In this document: positions 1 through 8,075 of the stretch, piece by piece
Layout of the letters: each line of letters starts with the position of its first letter
How positions within the stretch are numbered: the stretch's first letter is position 1
From: K189A clade bacterium
GTDB lineage: Bacteria; Pseudomonadota; Gammaproteobacteria; Pseudomonadales; Azotimanducaceae
Direction: 5' to 3'
DNA length: 64,000 nt
Assembly (NCBI GenBank): GCA_902528515.1
Contig: CABZTD010000002.1
Span: 58,067-122,066 of the forward strand
Position numbers and translations under genes: made by a program
The notes under the pieces: generated by a model
What the model was told of the DNA's origin: nothing
Database searches by the model: none
Seen by the model: only the letters and a program-made list of their open reading frames with translations

Positions 1-1052
1 TGCCTGTTCAGAAATTTCGCGACTTCCGCAACAGCAACAGTGATGGAGGCTTTGACCCGAAAGCATGGTCCGCCATGGTCGATATGGGCTGGACAGGCAT
101 CTTGGTGCCCGAAACCTTCGGTGGCTCTGACCTTGGCTATCTGACCTTTGGGGTGATTCTGGAGCAGCTTGGTCGGCAACTCTGCGCATCGCCGCTGTTT
201 GCGTCCGCCTACGTTGGGGCCAGCGCAATCAATATGGGTGGCAATGACGATCAAAAGCAGCGGTGGCTGCCAGGAATCGTTGATGGCAGTGAGATCCTGA
301 CTTTAGCCGTTGACGAGCAGCCTCGTCATCAGCGCAATGCCATTGCCTGCAAGGCTAGTGCCAGCGATGGCGGCTTCCTGCTTAGCGGCGCTAAGACTTT
401 CGTCCCGGAGGGCATGAGCGCTACGACCTTTGTCGTTGCCGCGAGAACCGATGCGGGTGTCATCGAACTTTTCTTGGTGCCCGCCAATGCAGACGGTGTG
501 TCTAGAACGCAGATGGATACCGTCGACAAGCGCGATCATGCGCGGGTCACGCTGACGAACGTTGTTGTATCGGGCGAAGCGCATCTTGCAGGGATGCCGA
601 GTGGCGAACTTTATGAGCACTTGCTGAATCGTGCTTGCGCGGGCGTCGCCATGGAGATGCTCGGAATAGGTTGCTGCAGCTTTGAAATGACCCTGGACTA
701 TCTGAAGACTCGTAAGCAATTTGGCAAAGTGATCGGATCTTTTCAGGCGCTTGGTCATCGTGCGGCGGAGCTGTACTCGGCTCAGGAGATGGCCCGTTCC
801 TGCGCAGAAGCTGGGGTAATCGCCATTGATAACGGTGCCGATGACCAAGCCGCCATGAGCGCGTTGTCGAAAGCGAAAACCGGTGAGTTTTTATTCGATA
901 TGTCGAATCAGCTGATCCAAATACATGGCGGCATCGGTATGACCGACGACTTTGATGCAGGGTTCTATTTAAAGCGCGCTCGGGCGTTGGAGGCACTGTA
1001 TGGGAATCAGGCGCTACACCGAGATCGATACGCAACGCTTCTCGGATTCTGA
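1..1052 (+). CDS. Acyl-CoA dehydrogenase family protein, 5' end outside window
   Basis: The reading frame is open from the first complete codon at base 3, upstream of the first ATG at 75, so the true start lies before the window. The sequence has acyl-CoA dehydrogenase features: a mid-domain beta-barrel region, the flavin signature RKQFGKVIGSFQAL, and QIHGGIGMT near the C-terminus. These enzymes oxidise acyl-CoA to enoyl-CoA with FAD. The C-terminal segment reads EALYGNQALHRDR, where straight-chain dehydrogenases usually have a YEG catalytic glutamate. This resembles the non-catalytic-type subunits of heteromeric FadE28-like dehydrogenases, so a partner subunit may lie just upstream. A bidirectional terminator follows. 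Family assignment is firm; the substrate is unknown. Confidence 0.9.
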   Translation, partial: PVQKFRDFRNSNSDGGFDPKAWSAMVDMGWTGILVPETFGGSDLGYLTFGVILEQLGRQLCASPLFASAYVGASAINMGGNDDQKQRWLPGIVDGSEILTLAVDEQPRHQRNAIACKASASDGGFLLSGAKTFVPEGMSATTFVVAARTDAGVIELFLVPANADGVSRTQMDTVDKRDHARVTLTNVVVSGEAHLAGMPSGELYEHLLNRACAGVAMEMLGIGCCSFEMTLDYLKTRKQFGKVIGSFQALGHRAAELYSAQEMARSCAEAGVIAIDNGADDQAAMSALSKAKTGEFLFDMSNQLIQIHGGIGMTDDFDAGFYLKRARALEALYGNQALHRDRYATLLGF

Positions 1053-1083
1053 GAAGAATCGGGTGCGAGAAACCGCTGATATG

Positions 1084-1111
1084 AAAAAGCCAGGATATCC
1101 CGGCTTTTTTT
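1084..1111. terminator. Bidirectional intrinsic terminator
   Basis: The 8-base arms AAAAAGCC and GGCTTTTT (1084-1091 and 1102-1109) enclose a short loop with two extra G-C pairs, followed by a T run. A on one side and T on the other allow termination in both directions. It sits between the convergent acyl-CoA dehydrogenase and SDR genes. Confidence 0.8.
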
Positions 1112-1139
1112 GTGTGTTTTAGATCATCTGGGCAGAATA

Positions 1140-2018
1140 TTAGCGCCGCGTTCGGTTCCATCCTTCGAGGGCTTGGCTCATATCCAGCAAATCCTCTTTG
1201 CGCGCCAGCAAGTCTTCGAACTCTGAATCAATGCCAAGCTCGAGGTCTGCGTTATTGAAGACTGCGCAGGTTGAGAATCGACCGCCGCCAGCCTGAATAA
1301 CCTTGCCATTTGGCGCGTCTTCGCTGGCCATAAGCAAAACAGCGGGTGTGACGAGTCGTGGATGCACATCTGGATCAGGATTCTCTGGATCTAGGTCTTC
1401 ACGGCCAGGAATCGTTGCAATTAGGCGAGTTGCTGCGCTGGGTGCTAGGCCGTTGACCCGAATGTTTTTCGCAGCGCCTTCCAGGGCAAGCACATTGATC
1501 AGGCCCAGCATGCCCATTTTTGCTGCCCCGTAGTTGGCTTGGCCAAAGTTACCGTAAATCCCCGACGTTGAGCTGGTGAGTACGATGCGACCATAGTTCT
1601 TCTCATACATGATCGGCCAAGCTGCATGGGTGACATAGGCGCTGCCATTTAGGTGAACGTCCATGACAAGGTCCCAGTCATCAAGTGACATTTTCTTAAA
1701 ACTCTTGTCTCTCAAGATGCCTGCGTTGTTGACTAGGATGTCGACGGTGCCAAATTCTGCTATGGCGTCGTCGATGATGGATTTGGCGCCCGCGCGATCA
1801 GAGACAGATGCTTTATTTGCAATGGCGATGCCGCCAGCCTGGCGAATTTCCTCTACCACCACATCAGCCATATCGCTTGCGCCCACTCCGTCACCACTGC
1901 CGCCCAAGTCGTTGACCACAACCTTGGCACCCCGCCTGGCAAATTCCAGCGCGTGGGCCTTGCCTAAGCCACCACCGGCACCGGTAACGACAACAATTTT
2001 GTCTTTGAATTCGCTCAT
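1140..2018 (-). CDS. SDR, MFE-2-type (3R)-hydroxyacyl-CoA dehydrogenase
   Basis: This is a short-chain dehydrogenase of about 292 residues. It has the nucleotide-binding motif TGAGGGLG near residue 12, NDLGG (typical of the HSD17B4/multifunctional-enzyme-2 subgroup, which prefers NAD), NNAG, and the active-site YGAAK with an upstream serine in TSSTSG. Such proteins oxidise 3-hydroxyacyl-CoA in beta-oxidation of fatty or steroid side-chain acyl-CoAs. The start at 2018 is preferred over an ATG 12 bases upstream because GGGGAAA lies 4 bases before it. It converges on an acyl-CoA dehydrogenase, which fits a shared acyl-CoA pathway. The exact substrate is not shown by the sequence. Confidence 0.88.
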   Translation of the reverse strand: MSEFKDKIVVVTGAGGGLGKAHALEFARRGAKVVVNDLGGSGDGVGASDMADVVVEEIRQAGGIAIANKASVSDRAGAKSIIDDAIAEFGTVDILVNNAGILRDKSFKKMSLDDWDLVMDVHLNGSAYVTHAAWPIMYEKNYGRIVLTSSTSGIYGNFGQANYGAAKMGMLGLINVLALEGAAKNIRVNGLAPSAATRLIATIPGREDLDPENPDPDVHPRLVTPAVLLMASEDAPNGKVIQAGGGRFSTCAVFNNADLELGIDSEFEDLLARKEDLLDMSQALEGWNRTRR

Positions 2019-2089
2019 AGTTTTCCCCATATGAAGTGATCAGTGAAATATTGTCGAGTTCGGATGATTGGTATGCGGTCAGTGGCCTT

Positions 2090-2941
2090 TCAAAGCGATA
2101 ACGCAGGATCGCCCGCAATGGTTAGTCTATGAAGTACTCTCGCGTGACCGTCGTAGCCGCCAAAGGCGCGATGCAGAACCGATCGATTGTCCCAAACCAC
2201 CAGCATATTGGGCTCCCACTTATGGATGTACTGGAATTCCTCGCGTATTTGCCAGGCATACAGATCCATGATTAGCTGTTGGCTTTCGGCCTCTTCCAAT
2301 CCTACGATGGTGTGTATATAACCCACCGTACCAAAGAGCGTCTCCCTGCCAGACTCGGGATGCGTGGCGATGATTGGGTGCGGTTCGGAATGATTGGCCT
2401 GTTCTGAGAACAGAATATTCATGCTGCGATCATTGCCCTGATCTTTTTCGCCATAGGTACCCTGGGGTCCATAGGCCGCTGCTGCAGAGTGCAGGGCAAC
2501 CTTACCCTCTAGTCTGCATCGCAGCTCCTGCGGCATCTGTACCAAAGCTAATTGCTGATTAGTGAACCCTGTATTGCCACCGACAGGTGGTACTACCAAG
2601 CTATAGAGACAGGTGCCAATGGGCGGATGTTTTTTGAAGCTCCAATCGGTATGCCAGTTTTCAGCGAAGACGGGCGCCTGTTCGTCAGCGCGCCGCGTTA
2701 GAGCTACGACCGGTGTCTTTTTGTCGATAGGTACAAAGTAGGGATCATCGCCTACACCTCCGAATTCCTGGGTCACGCGCACCAGATCGTCATCACTGAG
2801 ATCTTGGTTCGGGAAGACAAGCACATGGTGGTCCAGCCAGGCCTCGCGAATATCTTGGAGGGTGTTGGCGGGCAATGGTTTCGATAAATCTAGGCCAGTT
2901 ATATGGGCACCGCAGGCTTTTCCGCTGGGTTTTATATGCAT
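2090..2941 (-). CDS. TauD/TfdA-family 2-oxoglutarate dioxygenase
   Basis: The 283-residue protein carries the iron-binding facial triad of non-heme Fe(II)/2-oxoglutarate dioxygenases: His97 and Asp99 in NWHTDWSF, and distal His257 in NRSVLHRAF. Arg272 in RVLHRLTI is placed to bind the 2-oxoglutarate carboxylate. These cytosolic enzymes hydroxylate small substrates such as taurine or phenoxyacetates, using O2 and releasing succinate and CO2. No sulfonate transport or sulfur genes are nearby, so taurine is not specifically supported. It may be co-transcribed with the SDR 71 bases downstream. Length is normal for the family. Confidence 0.9.
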   Translation of the reverse strand: MHIKPSGKACGAHITGLDLSKPLPANTLQDIREAWLDHHVLVFPNQDLSDDDLVRVTQEFGGVGDDPYFVPIDKKTPVVALTRRADEQAPVFAENWHTDWSFKKHPPIGTCLYSLVVPPVGGNTGFTNQQLALVQMPQELRCRLEGKVALHSAAAAYGPQGTYGEKDQGNDRSMNILFSEQANHSEPHPIIATHPESGRETLFGTVGYIHTIVGLEEAESQQLIMDLYAWQIREEFQYIHKWEPNMLVVWDNRSVLHRAFGGYDGHARVLHRLTIAGDPALSL

Positions 2942-3000
2942 CGGATATCCCTAAATACCTATGATAGGACAAGGACTATAGCGTGCTCGGGCATATTCAG

Positions 3001-3669
3001 CTAACCCACGGATAGTGCGAGCAAGCGCGAAATTTCTCGGGCGCTACGGCCGCTTTGTTCGCGCCATGCGTTGAAGGCTGCCTGTGTCGCCAGCAGGTCT
3101 TTCTTGCTGGTGGGGTCTTTATCGACGACGCCAGCGCCAATCAGGGCGGCGACAACGTCGCGAGACAATATTGGCGAGTCGTAGCCGAGAAAACGCAAGC
3201 AATAGCGACCGGTCTGACCGCCTAAACGTGTGCCGTGTTGCTTCATGTGCGCCCACAGCCCAACAAAGTCTGACTCCGGCCATTGTTCCATGAAGCGGCC
3301 ATATGAGCCGTACTGTGCCCTAATGTCCAGGATGTATAGGGCGTTTGCGCGCACGCTTGCGATTTTGGTGCCGTGGCGGACGATGTCGGTGTTGCGGCTA
3401 AGTTCTTCGATCTCTTCGTCCGACATCATGGCGCAACGCATTACATCGAATTCGTGAAAGGCTCTTTCGAAGCCAGGCCACTTGGCCGTGATGACCCGCC
3501 ATACGAAACCCGCACGAAAAATACAGGCGGTCATCTCGGCAAGTACGTCGGCGTCGCTCAGCTTGGTTAGGTTGATCGTCTCTCGCATCGGTGCAAGCAG
3601 TGCTTCCAAGGCGGTGTCGCCACCCTTGCGGGTGCTGGCGCGGGCATAGATTTTGTCGAAATGTTGCAT
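3001..3669 (-). CDS. DNA-3-methyladenine glycosylase I-like protein
   Basis: This 222-residue protein resembles the Tag/adenine-glycosylase family (helix-hairpin-helix superfamily), which removes 3-methyladenine from DNA in base excision repair. Visible family features are the helical segment FRAGFVWRVITAKWPGFERAF and a later region, HGTRLGGQTGRYCLRFLGYD, at the place of the DNA-binding element. It is longer than E. coli Tag (about 187 residues) and the classical zinc-binding Cys/His set is not evident, so it belongs to a divergent branch. It is transcribed away from the VOC gene at 3753. Function is inferred from family membership. Confidence 0.75.
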   Translation of the reverse strand: MQHFDKIYARASTRKGGDTALEALLAPMRETINLTKLSDADVLAEMTACIFRAGFVWRVITAKWPGFERAFHEFDVMRCAMMSDEEIEELSRNTDIVRHGTKIASVRANALYILDIRAQYGSYGRFMEQWPESDFVGLWAHMKQHGTRLGGQTGRYCLRFLGYDSPILSRDVVAALIGAGVVDKDPTSKKDLLATQAAFNAWREQSGRSAREISRLLALSVG

Positions 3670-3752
3670 AGATCGATTGGTCGATTTGGTGAAAAGCGGG
3701 GGCGGCCGAGTATGTAATATGGGGGATTAAACATGCAACGGGGCTCGCCGCA

Positions 3753-4196
3753 ATGAATCCAGACTATCCGCGCTTTCATCTGGCCATACCAGTTACGGAC
3801 TTAGACGCAGCGAGGCATTTCTACGGCGGCGTCCTAGCGTGTGCCACTGGACGTGAATCAACACGATGGATCGACTTCGATTTCTTCGGTCATCAGCTCG
3901 TGGTGCATCAAGTCGACGCCTCGCGGACACATGACCCTGCTACGAACGAGGTGGAGGGCCACGCGGTGCCGGCGTCGCACTTTGGCATTGTGATGCCCTG
4001 GGAAAGCTATGAGCGACTGCTCGATCAACTGAGCGATGCCGGGATGGATTTTGTCATCGATCATCATGTGCGCTTCGCTGATAGGCCGGGAGAGCAGGCG
4101 ACATTTTTTCTAAAAGATCCCAGCGGCAATCACCTGGAGTTCAAGGCTTTTCGCAATATAGAGATGTTGTTTGCAAGAGATTTGGAGAAATACTAA
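3753..4196 (+). CDS. VOC-family protein (glyoxalase/dioxygenase fold)
   Basis: A 147-residue vicinal-oxygen-chelate protein. It begins FHLAIPVTDLDAARHFYGGVL, has HFGIVMPWESYERL in the second half, and ends with FFLKDPSGNHLEFKAF, which includes the metal-ligand glutamate typical of the fold. Members include glyoxalases, extradiol dioxygenases and resistance proteins; this one resembles small uncharacterised members of the YraH/FosX-like type. It starts at an ATG 83 bases from the divergent glycosylase gene, so the two share a short promoter region. The substrate cannot be read from the sequence. Confidence 0.85.
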   Translation: MNPDYPRFHLAIPVTDLDAARHFYGGVLACATGRESTRWIDFDFFGHQLVVHQVDASRTHDPATNEVEGHAVPASHFGIVMPWESYERLLDQLSDAGMDFVIDHHVRFADRPGEQATFFLKDPSGNHLEFKAFRNIEMLFARDLEKY

Positions 4197-4279
4197 GCAA
4201 TTATGTGGTCAGGGCAATAGGCGCAGGTTTGGAGTCAATGTGGCCTATTTCCTCGTATAAGACGGAAAGAGAACGCGAC

Positions 4280-4600
4280 TTGAAAACTCCAAATTGGACT
4301 ATCTTCTTAATGTCTTGTGTTTTGGTATCAGCCTGCAGTTCGCCTGAGAGCCACGCGCCAACAGGCCGCGCTATATCCCAGGCTGCCAATGCGCCGCCCT
4401 TTGCGGATGAGGCAGAGCTCGCTGACAATCCGTTTCGCCAAGACTGGCTGACGTCTTTCGGCGTACCACCCTTTGCTGAAATTGAAGACGACGACTACGT
4501 GCCAGCCATCAACAAAGCCATCGAAGAGCTGAAAAGCGAAATATCGGCGATAACCGCTATTACTTCCGAGCCGACTTTTAGCGGTACGATCGTTGAATGA
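4280..4600 (+). pseudogene. N-terminal remnant of an M3-family peptidase lipoprotein
   Basis: The frame opens at TTG 4280 behind an AAGAGA-like ribosome site and encodes a lipoprotein signal with lipobox LVSAC followed by SS. The mature part contains NPFRQDWLTSFGVPPFAEI and EPTFSGTIVE, which match the start of peptidyl-dipeptidase Dcp/oligopeptidase A (M3) proteins. It then stops at TGA after 106 residues, while M3 peptidases run to about 680-720. The HEXXH catalytic domain is absent; the next gene lies 36 bases on in the opposite direction. I read this as a deletion remnant. A small functional lipoprotein is possible but less likely. Confidence 0.7.
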
Positions 4601-4636
4601 CGGTAGCCCTGCTCCTGTTACCTTGATCGAAATCAA

Positions 4637-6241
4637 TTAACCCGCGCCGGGAACGCTTCCTGGCGCGTCAATGAAAACCTCGGCACCAGGTCCCAGGGGT
4701 AAGTCAAATATTACCCAACCAATGGTCATCAGCACGCCGGCGAAAATCAATCCAATTGAATAGGGCAGCATAGTAGCGGTTAAGCTGCCAAGGCCAAAGC
4801 CGCTCTGCCAGCGCTGACAGAAAATCAAGATCAGCGGAAAGTAGACCATCAGCGGCGTGATGATGTTGGTGGCACTATCACCGACTCGATAAGCGGCGGT
4901 TGCCATTTCCGGCGATATGCCCAGCAGCATCAGCATGGGCACCATAACCGGCGCGATGAGTGCCCACTTGGCGCTGGCTGAACCAACGAACAAATTCAGT
5001 AGGGAAGAAATCAGAATGATGGCGGTAAGCAATGCCCACGCCGGCAAATTCGTGGCGGCTAAGAAGTCAGCACCATGTACGGCGAGGATCAGGCCTAAGC
5101 CAGACCATGCAAACATGGCGACAAAGTGTGCCGCGGCGAAGGCTAGCACCAAGTAATAGGCAAGATCCTCCATGGCACCGGTCATCATTTTGACGAGGTC
5201 ACGGTGATCGCTAATACTCCTGGCGCCTTTGCCATAGGCCCATCCCGCGAGCAGGAACAGCAGAAAAAATGCCGCGACTAGGCTTTGATAAAAGGGCGTC
5301 ATTCTAGCTTCCGCGGAAGCAGATTCATTGATTAAGGGTGTGCCGGGCCCCAATGTAAAAAAGAGCCATAGAGCAATAACAAAGAGTGTCGCCCAGCCTG
5401 CATAAGCGAGGCCTCTGCGTTCAAGCTCAGACAGGGGCCCAGCGCTGTCATCCGTCGCATCGTTGGATGCCTGCGAGGAGTCGAAAGGGCTAAGGCGCGG
5501 TTCGATCATTCGATCCGTGATGAACCAGACCACCGGTACAAAGATTACCGTCATCGCGGCAATAAAGAACCAGTTACCAGCGATATTCGCGCTAAAGTCC
5601 CCAAACACTGTTTCCACCGCTGCCTCGGTGATACCGAATAACAGGGCATCCAGCTGGCCCGGCAAAAGGTTGGCTGAAAACCCTCCAGAGACGCCAGCAA
5701 ATGACGCGGCAATACCGGCAATCGGGTGTCGACCGGCGGCATGAAACAAAATACCCGCCAGTGGAATCAGGACAACATAGGCGGCGTCTGCTGCCAGGTT
5801 TCCGAGCATGCCAATCGTGACGACCAGGGGGGTGAGCAGGGCGCTAGGCGTATCGCGCACCCCAGCTCGCATGGCGGTAGCAAACAGACCTGATCGCTCA
5901 GCAACCCCCGCGCCCAGCATGACCACCAGCACGTAACCCAGAGGGTGAAAGTGTGTAAAGGTTTTAGGCATCTCGATCCATAGGCGTGCAATATTCTCCG
6001 CAGACAACAAACTGGTGGCGAAGATGATTCGCTGACTGCCGGTTTGCGGATCAATCTCCGTCGGGTGGGCTGCAGATACGCCCGCGAAGCTGGCAACGAT
6101 AGAAATGACGACGAGAAACAGAATCAACCAGAAGAACAGGAATACAGGGTCAGGCAACTGATTGCCACGACGTTCGATCCAGCCAAGAATTCCCGAGACC
6201 TGTTCATCGTTGGTCGCCGGTTGCGTCGCTTCCTTGCTCAA
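4637..6241 (-). CDS. AbgT-family transporter
   Basis: A 534-residue polytopic membrane protein. It begins with the family-typical ERRGNQLPDPVFLFFWLIL, contains LGYVLVVMLGAGVAERSGLF and GLSANLLPGQ-like re-entrant-loop regions (here GGFSANLLPGQLDALLFG), and has AYRVGDSATNIITPLMVYFP near the C-terminus. AbgT proteins import p-aminobenzoyl-glutamate or, as in MtrF and YdaH, export sulfonamide antimetabolites using proton or Na+ gradients. Length matches the family (about 510-540). No abgAB peptidase genes are adjacent, so import of the folate breakdown product is not specifically supported. Confidence 0.9.
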   Translation of the reverse strand: MSKEATQPATNDEQVSGILGWIERRGNQLPDPVFLFFWLILFLVVISIVASFAGVSAAHPTEIDPQTGSQRIIFATSLLSAENIARLWIEMPKTFTHFHPLGYVLVVMLGAGVAERSGLFATAMRAGVRDTPSALLTPLVVTIGMLGNLAADAAYVVLIPLAGILFHAAGRHPIAGIAASFAGVSGGFSANLLPGQLDALLFGITEAAVETVFGDFSANIAGNWFFIAAMTVIFVPVVWFITDRMIEPRLSPFDSSQASNDATDDSAGPLSELERRGLAYAGWATLFVIALWLFFTLGPGTPLINESASAEARMTPFYQSLVAAFFLLFLLAGWAYGKGARSISDHRDLVKMMTGAMEDLAYYLVLAFAAAHFVAMFAWSGLGLILAVHGADFLAATNLPAWALLTAIILISSLLNLFVGSASAKWALIAPVMVPMLMLLGISPEMATAAYRVGDSATNIITPLMVYFPLILIFCQRWQSGFGLGSLTATMLPYSIGLIFAGVLMTIGWVIFDLPLGPGAEVFIDAPGSVPGAG

Positions 6242-6421
6242 AAATCTCTCCTACCGAGCGCGATTGTGATGACGCAAACACTAGCACTGCGCTTCACCAC
6301 TGTCTGCGCTCTGGTTTTATTGGTTGCTCGAATTGTTGGTGCAGACCTTATGCATTAGGGCACTATGGAAGGGTTTAGGTGGCACTGCGGTTGAAATAAC
6401 CAATCACAGTAGCCACGTAAG

Positions 6422-6440
6422 TTGCCGTTGCAGACGGCAA
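6422..6440. repeat. Perfect 7-bp inverted repeat upstream of orphan gene
   Basis: TTGCCGT and ACGGCAA are separated by TGCAG, 22 bases before the TTG start at 6463. It could be an operator or an mRNA hairpin in the untranslated leader. The rest of 6242-6462, between divergent genes, shows no obvious consensus promoter. Confidence 0.5.
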
Positions 6441-6462
6441 TGGACATTAAGGGAAAGTCGGA

Positions 6463-6951
6463 TTGGATAACGCATTCGAAAACTTTATGAACCTGCTGCG
6501 GCGCAAACAGCATGGCCTTGATGACGATTCGTCAGCGGCAGCAGAGCATGGCGAAGGGCAGTCAGAGGCAGTGATTGGCGACAACCATGAGCCAGCGCTC
6601 TTGGATGGGGTTGATAAGGCTTTCCTTGGCGAATTGGCGGCTGTCGCCCCGATCATTCTTGAGCAGTGGAATGACTACCTCGGTGCAGGGGGAGCAATGA
6701 CTCTCGAGCAGGCTTTCTTCGGTGGCGAGAATTTCGCTTTGAAAAAAGCCGGCAAAGACGTGAAAGCCGCCAAAGATTACGCATTTTTGCATTGGCTCTA
6801 TTTGGAACAATCTGCCGTTCGCGAAGGCAAGACACCGCCAAGGCTATCGGATCTGGCGCGCCTTTATGATCCTGTTAACTGGGAGTCGGTGGCACAGGAG
6901 TACCGAGCCTACCGAGCAGGAGTGGTGGGGCTCGCGGACTTGTCAGATTGA
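6463..6951 (+). CDS. Hypothetical protein, coupled to asparaginase
   Basis: I do not recognise this 162-residue protein. It is soluble-looking and acidic, with no signal peptide or membrane segment. Residues 15-50 are Glu/Asp/Ala/Ser-rich and probably disordered. A more ordered part follows with EQWNDYLGAGGAMTLEQAFF and DYAFLHWLYLEQSAVREG. The start is taken as TTG 6463 behind GGGAAAG; ATG 6487 is an alternative. Its TGA overlaps the TTG of the following asparaginase frame (TTGA), which suggests translational coupling. It could be an orphan or a lineage-specific family. Confidence 0.65.
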   Translation: MDNAFENFMNLLRRKQHGLDDDSSAAAEHGEGQSEAVIGDNHEPALLDGVDKAFLGELAAVAPIILEQWNDYLGAGGAMTLEQAFFGGENFALKKAGKDVKAAKDYAFLHWLYLEQSAVREGKTPPRLSDLARLYDPVNWESVAQEYRAYRAGVVGLADLSD

Positions 6952-7991
6952 TAACACTAGGAGGCGTGACAATATGCAGCATAAGTCAGCTCGCCGCACG
7001 AATAGGACTGCTGTGCGCAGTGGCCCTGCCGAGCATTTGCAGTGCGGGCCCAACAGCCATCGTCATACATGGTGGTGCGGGTACAATCGATCGCGAAAAA
7101 ATGAGCGCCGAGGTTGAGGCCCGTTATCGAAAAACCTTGGCGGAGGCTGTGGCGGCAGGTCACAGGGTGTTGGAGCGAGGAGGGCGCAGCCAAGACGCCG
7201 TTATTTCAGCGATCGTGGTCATGGAGGATTCACCCCTGTTCAACGCAGGTCGCGGTGCAGTGTTCACCAACGAAGGTGAGGTCGAACTCGATGCCTCTAT
7301 CATGCTCGGCGAAGACCTAAACGCTGGAGCAGTCACCGGCGTGAAGAAAGTCCGCAACCCCATACTGCTAGCCGAGCGCATCATGGCGAATTCACCCCAT
7401 GTAATGCTTATGGGTGAGGGTGCTGAGGCCTTCGCGAGGACCCAGCAACTTGAGTTTGTCGATAATGAATACTTCCAGACGGAGCAGCGTCGTCGGCAGC
7501 TCGAGCATGCCATCGCGCGTGATCAGGATCTTGCGGCCGTAGAACCCGTAACCGATACCTATGAAAGCCGAAAATTCGGCACCGTGGGAGCCGTGGCCCT
7601 CGATCAGCAGGGTAATATCGCCGCTGCCACCTCCACCGGAGGCATGACCAACAAGCGCTTTGGCAGAATTGGCGACTCGCCGATCATTGGGGCAGGCACT
7701 TACGCAGACAATAACGCCTGCGGCATTAGTGCGACGGGGCATGGCGAGTATTTTATCCGTGCGGCTGTTGCCTATGACATCTGCGCGCGGGTTAAGTACT
7801 TAGGGGTCAACCTGAGGACAGCTGCCAATACTGTTATCCACACGACCTTGGTCAAAATAGGCGGCGATGGCGGCGTCGTTGGCCTCGATCCTAGTGGCGA
7901 GGTGGTTTATGCCTTCAATACGACCGGCATGTACCGAGCCAGCATCGATACCTCGGGCGAGCTAGACGTAGGCATTTTTCAGCAACCCTAG
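6948..7991 (+). CDS. Isoaspartyl peptidase / plant-type L-asparaginase
   Basis: An N-terminal-nucleophile hydrolase of the EcAIII/IaaA type. It starts its mature part with AIVIHGGAGTI, and the autoprocessing site is FGTVGAVALD, where the threonine becomes the nucleophile after self-cleavage. Glycine-rich STGGMTNKRFGRIGDSPIIG follows. These enzymes hydrolyse beta-aspartyl dipeptides and L-asparagine. A signal peptide (hydrophobic stretch to about residue 32, ending CSA-G) suggests periplasmic export. The start is unclear: the frame can begin at TTG 6948, but the only strong ribosome site (AGGAGG, 6959-6964) points to an ATG at 6974 in another frame. Confidence 0.85.
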   Translation: MITLGGVTICSISQLAARIGLLCAVALPSICSAGPTAIVIHGGAGTIDREKMSAEVEARYRKTLAEAVAAGHRVLERGGRSQDAVISAIVVMEDSPLFNAGRGAVFTNEGEVELDASIMLGEDLNAGAVTGVKKVRNPILLAERIMANSPHVMLMGEGAEAFARTQQLEFVDNEYFQTEQRRRQLEHAIARDQDLAAVEPVTDTYESRKFGTVGAVALDQQGNIAAATSTGGMTNKRFGRIGDSPIIGAGTYADNNACGISATGHGEYFIRAAVAYDICARVKYLGVNLRTAANTVIHTTLVKIGGDGGVVGLDPSGEVVYAFNTTGMYRASIDTSGELDVGIFQQP

Positions 7992-8075
7992 GCCTCCTGG
8001 AAAAATGCAATCAACGTATTCATGCTCGATCCAGAAGAACAGGGCCTGCGAACGACAAAAAAATAGGAAAGGTTA

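Noticed and set aside
303..1161. Long minus-strand frames of 181 and 204 codons
   Set aside because: They lie antisense to a clear acyl-CoA dehydrogenase and show no protein character; they are shadows of its codon usage.
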